This document shows, piece by piece, positions 5,670-10,376 of a stretch of DNA of 10,376 bases. A program made the translations under genes and the position numbers. Below the pieces are notes generated by a model. It was not told the DNA's origin. It saw only the letters and a program-made list of their open reading frames with translations, and did not search any database. The stretch comes from Chloroflexota bacterium (GTDB taxonomy: Bacteria > Chloroflexota > Limnocylindria > Limnocylindrales > CSP1-4): positions 1 to 10,376 of the forward strand of contig JAKAMV010000268.1 in assembly GCA_021812735.1 (NCBI GenBank). The letters run 5' to 3'. Positions within the stretch are counted from its first letter, which is position 1, and each line of letters starts with the position of its first letter.

Positions 5670-6902
5670 ATGAGAGTCCTGATGACCTACTTCCGTCCGC
5701 GCCTGCCTGCGCGACGGCTGCTTGGCGCTGCCCTGGCCGTCGTCGCCGTCACCTCCTCTGGCACCCCGCGCGCCGTCGCCGTCACCATCGCCTCAACGGA
5801 GGGCGGGGGGTTCGTCGCCTCTGCAGCGGCCCCCTCGACTGCGGCGCCCGCCCGGCCCGACGCGTTCGACCTGGCCAGCTCCACCGCCGTCCTCAGCTCA
5901 GTCGCCACGGACCGTGCGAGCGTGGCCTACCGCGCCTTCGTCCGGACCTACTGGAACCCGACGACGCGCCTCTTCTGGGCGGAGAGCGACCACAGCATCC
6001 GCGCTGGCGGCCGGCTCCGGATCGCCGACTTCTGGTGGTCGGCCGAGCTGTGGGAAGTCGTGATGGACCGCTACGAGGCGACGCGCGACCCCGCCGCCAG
6101 AAAGCTGATCGACGCCGTGTGGGACGGCATCGTCGCCCTCCGGCCAACCCTCGCGAGCGACTACAACGATGACCGCAACTGGTGGGCGCTGGGCGCCACC
6201 CGTGCCTATCGGCTGACCGGCGAGCGCCGGTTCCTCTCCGCCGCGACACGCATCTCCAATGACATCTGGCGCTACTGGGACGGCACCTTCGGCGGCGGGA
6301 TCTGGTGGCGGCACAGTGTCCACGACCAAAAGAACGTGGCCACCAACGCTGCCGCCGCGATCACGGCCGAGCACCTCTACCAGAGCACCGGCAACACCCT
6401 CTGGCGCGACCGCGCCACTCGCCTGTTCCGCTGGGTGGACGCGAAGCTGCGCACCGGCGACCGCATCTGGGACCGCGTGACGTGGTCAGGCGTGAACCAC
6501 TCGCAGTACAGCTACAACTACGGCACCTACCTCGGCGCTGCGGCAACACTCGAGTCGATCACCCACAGCAGCGTCTACCTCGCCAAGGCCGTCGCGGCCG
6601 CGAAGCGCGCTGTGGCCGTGTTCGCGCCCACCGGGGTCCTCCGCAGCGAGGGCACGCTCGACGGGGGCGCGTTCCGTGGGATCTTCCTGCGCAGCTTCAC
6701 GAACCTGACCGTGAGCCACGGCCAGCGGCAGTTCATCCCGTTCATCCTGAACAACGCCAATGTGGCATGGTCGCACCGGACCTCGGCCGGCCTGTACGGC
6801 CCGAACTGGAGCGTGAGGCCCACCGGACGGATCGACGCCGCCACCGAGTCCTCGGGCGCCGCGCTGCTCGAGCTGGCCGTCCCAGTGGCCCAAGCGCGAT
6901 AG
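5670..6902 (+). CDS. Secreted GH76-family protein (endo-alpha-1,6-mannanase-like)
   Basis: 410-residue exported protein. It has a basic N-terminus (RPRLPARR), a hydrophobic core (about 17-28) and a likely signal-peptidase site near PRAVA (34-38), then a Thr/Ala/Pro-rich stretch. From about residue 80 it follows glycoside hydrolase family 76, an (alpha/alpha)6 barrel cleaving alpha-1,6-mannan backbones. Seen are FWWSAELWE (121-129) and the catalytic Asp pair in YNDDRNWWAL (Asp167-168). They are followed by GGGIWWRHSVHDQKNVATNA (208-227, the family's GG-W...KN...N segment), YSYNYGTYLGAA (280-291) and LDGGAFRGIFLRSF (330-343). Both catalytic Asp are kept, so it is probably active. Start: ATG 5670, or ATG 5682 behind a weak GAGAG; neither has a strong Shine-Dalgarno. 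It is the only carbohydrate gene here; an alternative role is remodelling of mannose-containing envelope polymers. Confidence 0.88.
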   Translation: MRVLMTYFRPRLPARRLLGAALAVVAVTSSGTPRAVAVTIASTEGGGFVASAAAPSTAAPARPDAFDLASSTAVLSSVATDRASVAYRAFVRTYWNPTTRLFWAESDHSIRAGGRLRIADFWWSAELWEVVMDRYEATRDPAARKLIDAVWDGIVALRPTLASDYNDDRNWWALGATRAYRLTGERRFLSAATRISNDIWRYWDGTFGGGIWWRHSVHDQKNVATNAAAAITAEHLYQSTGNTLWRDRATRLFRWVDAKLRTGDRIWDRVTWSGVNHSQYSYNYGTYLGAAATLESITHSSVYLAKAVAAAKRAVAVFAPTGVLRSEGTLDGGAFRGIFLRSFTNLTVSHGQRQFIPFILNNANVAWSHRTSAGLYGPNWSVRPTGRIDAATESSGAALLELAVPVAQAR

Positions 6903-7073
6903 TCGAACGAAGTACGGGTGCCGGGCCGCCTGACGCGCTGGTCCGGCATCGCTGGCCCTCGCCGGTCTCGCTGCCCGGTCTCGCCGCCGGGTGCGGGCGC
7001 GCCCCGCCGGATAGACCGACCTGCGGCAGACTCTCCTTTCAGGAATTCGCGTCGCGGCGGCGCAGCATGGGGC

Positions 7074-7079
7074 AAGGAG
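7074..7079 (+). promoter_or_regulatory. Shine-Dalgarno setting the Ppx/GppA start
   Basis: AAGGAG, 6 nt before the ATG at 7086. The frame is open for another 56 codons upstream, but a GTG at 6918 has no ribosome site. The 183-bp gap after the mannanase gene holds no other clear signal; no GTTRAC array is present in it. Confidence 0.75.
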
Positions 7080-7085
7080 CGTTCG

Positions 7086-8741
7086 ATGATGGGCTCGGAC
7101 GAGGGCGAGGAGGGGGTTCCCGTCGACGCGGCGACCACGGACCCAGAGCCGAACAAGGAACAGCGCAAGGCCGCGAAGCGTGCGGCGAAGGCCGTCAGGA
7201 AGCAGGTTGAGGCTGCCCGGAAAGCCGCCAAACAGGCGAGGAAGGCGGCAAAGTCCGAAGCTGCCAACAGCGCGAAGGCGGCCCGGGCGGCCGCCAAAGC
7301 CGAGGCCAGGGCTGCCAAGGCGAACGCGAGAGCCGTCAAGAAGGCCAAGGCCGATGCCAAAGCGGACGCCAAGGCCGCCAGGAAGGCCGCGAACACCGAA
7401 CGGGCCGATGCTGGGGTGCCGGCAGCCGAGGGGACGTCTGCCTCGACATCGTCGGGCGGACCCGTCTCGCGGGCTGTCGTCGCCGCGAGCGCGCTGCTCG
7501 AGGAGGCCGCCGGGCTGATGCGTCCTGCCGACACGCGCCCAGACGTTGGTGTCGTCGCCGCGCCCGCGGCCGAAGCCGATGCCGGCCCCGGCGATGAGAG
7601 CGCGCCAGAAGCGAGCGCCGAGCCGATGGCCCAGATCTCGGCCGGCGACCTTCCGTCCGCACTGATCGTGCCGGAGGCAAGCGCCGAGCCCATTGCCCAG
7701 GTCTCGGCCGGCGACCTTCCGTCCGCACTGATCGCGCCGGAGGCGTCCGAGTCGTCCGTCATCGTCCCGAACGTCGTCACCGAAGGCGGCTCGCCCGTTG
7801 GCGCCTCGATCGACCTGGGGGCGACGAGCGTCCACCTGCTCGTGGGCAGCGTGGAGGGCCATCAGGTCGTGCCGCTGCTCGACGAGTCGGAGTTCCTCGG
7901 CCTTGGCGATCGCGTCTCGGCTGAGGGCTACCTCGGCGCCGAACTGCGCGGTGCGCTCATCGCCGTGCTGCGTCGCTACACCGCCAGCGCCCGCGAGCTG
8001 GGCGCGAGGACCATCACCATCGTGGGCACCGATCCCATGCGGCGCGCCGCCGACGCCCCCGCCGTGGTTCGCGACGCAGAGGCGCTGCTGGGCGTCCCCA
8101 TCCACGTCCTCGACCACGCCGAGGAGGGCCTGCTGACCCTCATCGGTGCCACGGGCGGCCGCCCGGTCAGCGGCGAGCTGCTTCTGGTTGACATTGGCGG
8201 CGGCAGCTCGGAGTTCGTGAGCGTCGGTCTCGACGGCCGAGCCCAAGCCGTCGGCCTTGCGCTCGGCGCCACGCGGCTGACGCGCGACCTCGTCCGGTCC
8301 GACCCGCCGTCGCTGGCCGAGATCGAGGCGCTCCGCCGCGAGGTGGCACGCATCATCGTCCAGGCGCCCGAGGCCAGCCCGGCCGAGATCGTCGCCGTCG
8401 GCGGCACGGCGTCAAACCTGCTGCGGCTCCTCCCGGCGACCGCGGTGGACCGCTCGCTGACGCGGCGCCGGATCGCGGTCGCCCTCGCCATGCTGACGGT
8501 CGAGCGCAGCGGCGAGGCGGCGGCCCGGCACCTGATCCGGCCGGAGCGGGCGCGAATCCTCCCGGCGGGCGCGATCATCGTGGACGCTGTGCTTGAGCGC
8601 TATCGCGCCGATCGCCTCCGCGTGTCCGAGGCGGGCATCCGCGAGGGGACGATCCTGGCCGCCCACCACGGCGGAGCGGCGTGGCGGGACCGCCTCACGA
8701 CCCTGGCCCTGGGCTGGGCAGAGGCGCCCGCGCGCGCCTGA
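7086..8741 (+). CDS. Ppx/GppA-family phosphatase with long basic/acidic N-terminal extension
   Basis: 551 residues. The C-terminal half (about 238-530) is the ASKHA-fold Ppx/GppA domain, which removes terminal phosphate from polyphosphate or the 5' phosphate of pppGpp. Loop 1 is IDLGATSVHLLV (242-253). The TxxxR segment reads GTDPMRRAADA (314-324), and a Glu pair in HAEEGLL (346-347) matches the family's catalytic Glu. Loop 2 is DIGGGSSEF (369-377), then GATRLTRD, GGTASNLL (439-446) and SEAGIREG (514-521). No HD domain follows, so it is the short form. Preceding it are a Lys/Ala arm (about 24-100, 18 Lys and 9 Arg), and an Ala/Glu/Asp/Ser-rich region (105-235) with a 22-residue tandem repeat. 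Family members usually begin within a few residues of loop 1, so this extension is unusual. Ppx or GppA activity cannot be separated from sequence; the CYTH-CHAD neighbour favours polyphosphate. Confidence 0.92.
   Translation: MMGSDEGEEGVPVDAATTDPEPNKEQRKAAKRAAKAVRKQVEAARKAAKQARKAAKSEAANSAKAARAAAKAEARAAKANARAVKKAKADAKADAKAARKAANTERADAGVPAAEGTSASTSSGGPVSRAVVAASALLEEAAGLMRPADTRPDVGVVAAPAAEADAGPGDESAPEASAEPMAQISAGDLPSALIVPEASAEPIAQVSAGDLPSALIAPEASESSVIVPNVVTEGGSPVGASIDLGATSVHLLVGSVEGHQVVPLLDESEFLGLGDRVSAEGYLGAELRGALIAVLRRYTASARELGARTITIVGTDPMRRAADAPAVVRDAEALLGVPIHVLDHAEEGLLTLIGATGGRPVSGELLLVDIGGGSSEFVSVGLDGRAQAVGLALGATRLTRDLVRSDPPSLAEIEALRREVARIIVQAPEASPAEIVAVGGTASNLLRLLPATAVDRSLTRRRIAVALAMLTVERSGEAAARHLIRPERARILPAGAIIVDAVLERYRADRLRVSEAGIREGTILAAHHGGAAWRDRLTTLALGWAEAPARA
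7608..7739 (+). repeat. Two tandem 66-bp repeats inside the Ppx/GppA gene
   Basis: Units 7608-7673 and 7674-7739 encode two 22-residue copies with the core AQ(I/V)SAGDLPSALI, differing at only a few positions (Met/Ile, Ile/Val, Val/Ala); a partial third copy (EAS) follows. The near-identity at DNA level, including the same codons through the core, points to a recent duplication in a linker under little constraint. Confidence 0.9.
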
Positions 8742-8751
8742 GGGCAACAGG

Positions 8752-8768
8752 CCTCGCTCGGCGCGAGG
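8752..8768. terminator. Weak candidate bidirectional terminator
   Basis: In the 36-bp gap between the convergent Ppx/GppA and CYTH-CHAD stop codons, CCTCGC (8752-8757) pairs with GCGAGG (8763-8768) around TCGGC. The stem is short and lacks a T-run, so only its position supports it. Confidence 0.3.
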
Positions 8769-8777
8769 AGCTCGAGC

Positions 8778-10376
8778 CTACAGCCCCGCGACGAGGCGTC
8801 CGAGCGCGCGCCGGAAGCCGAGGCTCGACACGCCGCGCCACGTCGTCCCGACCGTCCGGCGGAGCCGGGCCAGCTCGCGCTCGCGGTCCACGAGGTAGCG
8901 CCCGATCGCGGCGCTCTCCATCTCGTCGAGGTCGCCCGCGTGCTCCACGAGGAACGAGCGCGCGAGCCCGGCAGCGACGTCCGCGTCATGGAGCCAGCCG
9001 AGGTGGTCCTGCAGAGCGACCACCCTCTCGATGACCGGCCCGGCGTCGTCACCGAGCGCCTCGCGGACGAACTCGAGCGTGTAGCGCAGCCACTTGGCCG
9101 CGATGCGCAGGTCGTGGAGCGTGTTGACGTCGGCCCAGCGCATGACGGGCTCGTAGGCGCGGACCGCCTCGTAGGCGGCCCAGATGCGCGACGGCATCGT
9201 GTCCCGGACGCGGTGGGGCTCGGTCGGGCCCACGGGGCGTGCCCCCGCGCCCTCGGCCTGCACGAACGCGGCGTACTCCTCGGTCCACTTGGCGTGGCGC
9301 CGCGAGTCGAGCTCGTGGACCAGCAGCATGCGGGCGGCCTCGCGCCGGGTGCGCCATGTTGCCACGAGCGGCTCGAACGCGGCGCTCTCCTCCGCGCTCT
9401 GGCCCTTCTGGTAGGCCTCGGCCGCCTCGATGAGCACGTCCAGGTCGCGGACCGCGCCGAGGTCAGCCGCGACCTCGCGCAGCCGCTGGCGATGGCGTCG
9501 CGTCCGCCGGGCGTCGAAGGCGGGGCCGAAGACGCGCCAGGCCGCCCGCTGGCGTCGCGTGGCCACGCGCATGGCGTGGAGCTCCTCGTTGTCGCGGCCC
9601 TCGCGGGTCCCGGCCTCGCGCGCGAACATCCGGGCGAGGTGGAAGCGCAGGACCTTGCGGCCGGCCTCCGCGATGTGGTCGTCGGCCAGCACTCCCGGCG
9701 TCTTGCCCGCGGTGAGCCGCGGCACGGGCCGCTCGCTGGGCGTCGTCTGCGGCGACTTGTCGCGCGAGGGAACGACCAGCGCGACCGGCGAGGCCGGCGA
9801 GGGGTCGGGCGCCAGCGCCGGCGGCTCGTCGCGGTGCACGGCCGCAAGCGCGCGCTCCAGCTTGGAGGTCCGTGCCGGGACCAGCTCCTCGATCTCGGAC
9901 AGCAGGTCCACCAGCGGCTCCAGTGCCGCCTCGTCGCCCTCGCGCAGCTCGAGCTCCAGCTCGGCGAAGCGCTCCACGACCCGGCCCTCGGCCAAGACCG
10001 AGACGTCATCGACCGACACCTCGACCACCGCCCCCTCGCGCCCGTAGTTGCGCTTGCGCCGCGTCTGGCGGATCTGGGCGATCTCGGCCAGAGCGTCGTC
10101 GCCGGCCAGGCGGACCACCTCGTCTCGCGCGTCGGACGCGGGCCAGGTCGCGGCGGGCTGGCCCGTGACCGCCGGCCCCTCGAGCTCCTCGCGCCGGTGG
10201 ACGGCGCCCCCGCCGTCCACGCGCCGCAGGCCCTTGAGCGTGATCACCGTGCCCCCGTCGCCGCTGCGCAGGCGGCCCGCATAGCCGGCCCGCGCCAGCG
10301 CCCCGTCGGCGGTGTCCACGTAGAGGTCGTCGATGTCCGCGGTCCGTGCCGGCCCCAACGCGCTGAACCCGCCCAG
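8778..10376 (-). CDS. CYTH-CHAD domain protein, N-terminus cut by the window edge
   Basis: 532 codons are visible; the frame stays open to the right edge, reading LGGFSALGPARTADIDDLYV, so the true start and the family's ExExK motif lie outside. Residues 1 to about 185 are a CYTH domain (triphosphate tunnel fold): DDLYVDTADGALARAGYAGR (16-35), TLKG (46-49), QIRQTRRKRNY (101-111), VVEVSVDDVSV (117-127) and ELELELREGD (139-148). A Pro-rich linker (about 186-232) leads to a CHAD helical domain. Its conserved histidine/basic motifs are HAMRVATRRQR (267-277), LHDLRIAAKWLRYTLE (420-435) and LQDHLGWLHD (455-464). CYTH proteins of this design (YgiF-like) are inorganic triphosphatases, and CHAD domains bind polyphosphate. 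The visible catalytic residues look intact. The protein is convergent with the Ppx/GppA gene, forming a polyphosphate-related pair. Confidence 0.93.
   Translation of the reverse strand: MGGFSALGPARTADIDDLYVDTADGALARAGYAGRLRSGDGGTVITLKGLRRVDGGGAVHRREELEGPAVTGQPAATWPASDARDEVVRLAGDDALAEIAQIRQTRRKRNYGREGAVVEVSVDDVSVLAEGRVVERFAELELELREGDEAALEPLVDLLSEIEELVPARTSKLERALAAVHRDEPPALAPDPSPASPVALVVPSRDKSPQTTPSERPVPRLTAGKTPGVLADDHIAEAGRKVLRFHLARMFAREAGTREGRDNEELHAMRVATRRQRAAWRVFGPAFDARRTRRHRQRLREVAADLGAVRDLDVLIEAAEAYQKGQSAEESAAFEPLVATWRTRREAARMLLVHELDSRRHAKWTEEYAAFVQAEGAGARPVGPTEPHRVRDTMPSRIWAAYEAVRAYEPVMRWADVNTLHDLRIAAKWLRYTLEFVREALGDDAGPVIERVVALQDHLGWLHDADVAAGLARSFLVEHAGDLDEMESAAIGRYLVDRERELARLRRTVGTTWRGVSSLGFRRALGRLVAGL

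Noticed and set aside
6918..7085. Upstream GTG start for the Ppx/GppA protein
   Set aside because: No Shine-Dalgarno before the GTG at 6918, while AAGGAG sits at ideal distance from the ATG at 7086.
7150..7400. KAAK-type region as a separate histone-like gene or a CRISPR-like repeat
   Set aside because: It is in frame and continuous with the Ppx/GppA domain, with no stop, and the repeats are irregular protein-level periodicity rather than DNA repeats with spacers.
6486..8246. 586-codon minus-strand frame antisense to the mannanase and Ppx genes
   Set aside because: Gly/Arg-rich translation without motifs, spanning two well-supported plus-strand genes.

Overview
The window is very GC-rich. 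Start codons include TTG, the lipoprotein linkers are Ala/Ser/Pro-rich, and the frames antisense to real genes stay open for long stretches. This fits a high-GC soil or freshwater bacterium, most plausibly an Actinomycetota or Chloroflexota lineage. The sequence alone does not decide between them, and I saw no RNA gene, phage, IS or CRISPR element.

Left part (1-4592, minus strand). Read 5'->3' on the minus strand, this is a complete phosphate-uptake operon: pstS (lipoprotein binding protein), pstC and pstA (permeases), pstB (ATPase) and phoU. It is followed by the first 19 codons of a SixA/RHG-type histidine phosphatase that runs off the left edge. Genes from pstC onward are tightly packed: an ATGA overlap joins pstC and pstA, 3 nt separate pstA from pstB, and 16 nt separate pstB from phoU. 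The pstS-pstC gap holds a strong 15-bp stem-loop, as expected where the binding protein must outnumber the permease. The pstS leader has a 22-bp perfect palindrome just before its Shine-Dalgarno.

Middle (4593-5669). A PhoB/OmpR-type winged-helix regulator lies directly upstream of pstS on the same strand. Its receiver domain has lost the phospho-acceptor Asp, the acidic pair and the switch Lys, and no histidine kinase is visible. GTTRAC-like direct repeats on an 11-bp phase lie upstream of both pstS and the regulator. Both sites have the same layout (units at offsets 0, 11 and 33, with a degenerate slot at 22) and the same orientation. They look like this organism's PHO box, bound either by this regulator or by a PhoB/PhoP encoded elsewhere.

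Right part (5670-10376). On the plus strand are a secreted GH76 endo-alpha-1,6-mannanase-like protein and a Ppx/GppA-family exopolyphosphatase/pppGpp phosphatase. The latter has an unusual ~235-residue N-terminal extension: a Lys/Ala-rich arm, then an Ala/acidic region with a 22-residue tandem repeat. Convergent to it on the minus strand is a CYTH-CHAD protein (triphosphate-tunnel fold plus polyphosphate-binding helical domain), truncated at the right edge.

As a whole this is a phosphate-acquisition and polyphosphate locus: Pi import, its PhoU brake, a regulator with its probable operators, and two polyphosphate/polyanion-handling proteins. The mannanase is the one member whose link to phosphate is not obvious. 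The core genes are well-known families. The points most worth following are the non-phosphorylatable regulator with its twin 11-bp-phased boxes, and the histone-like basic arm on the Ppx protein.
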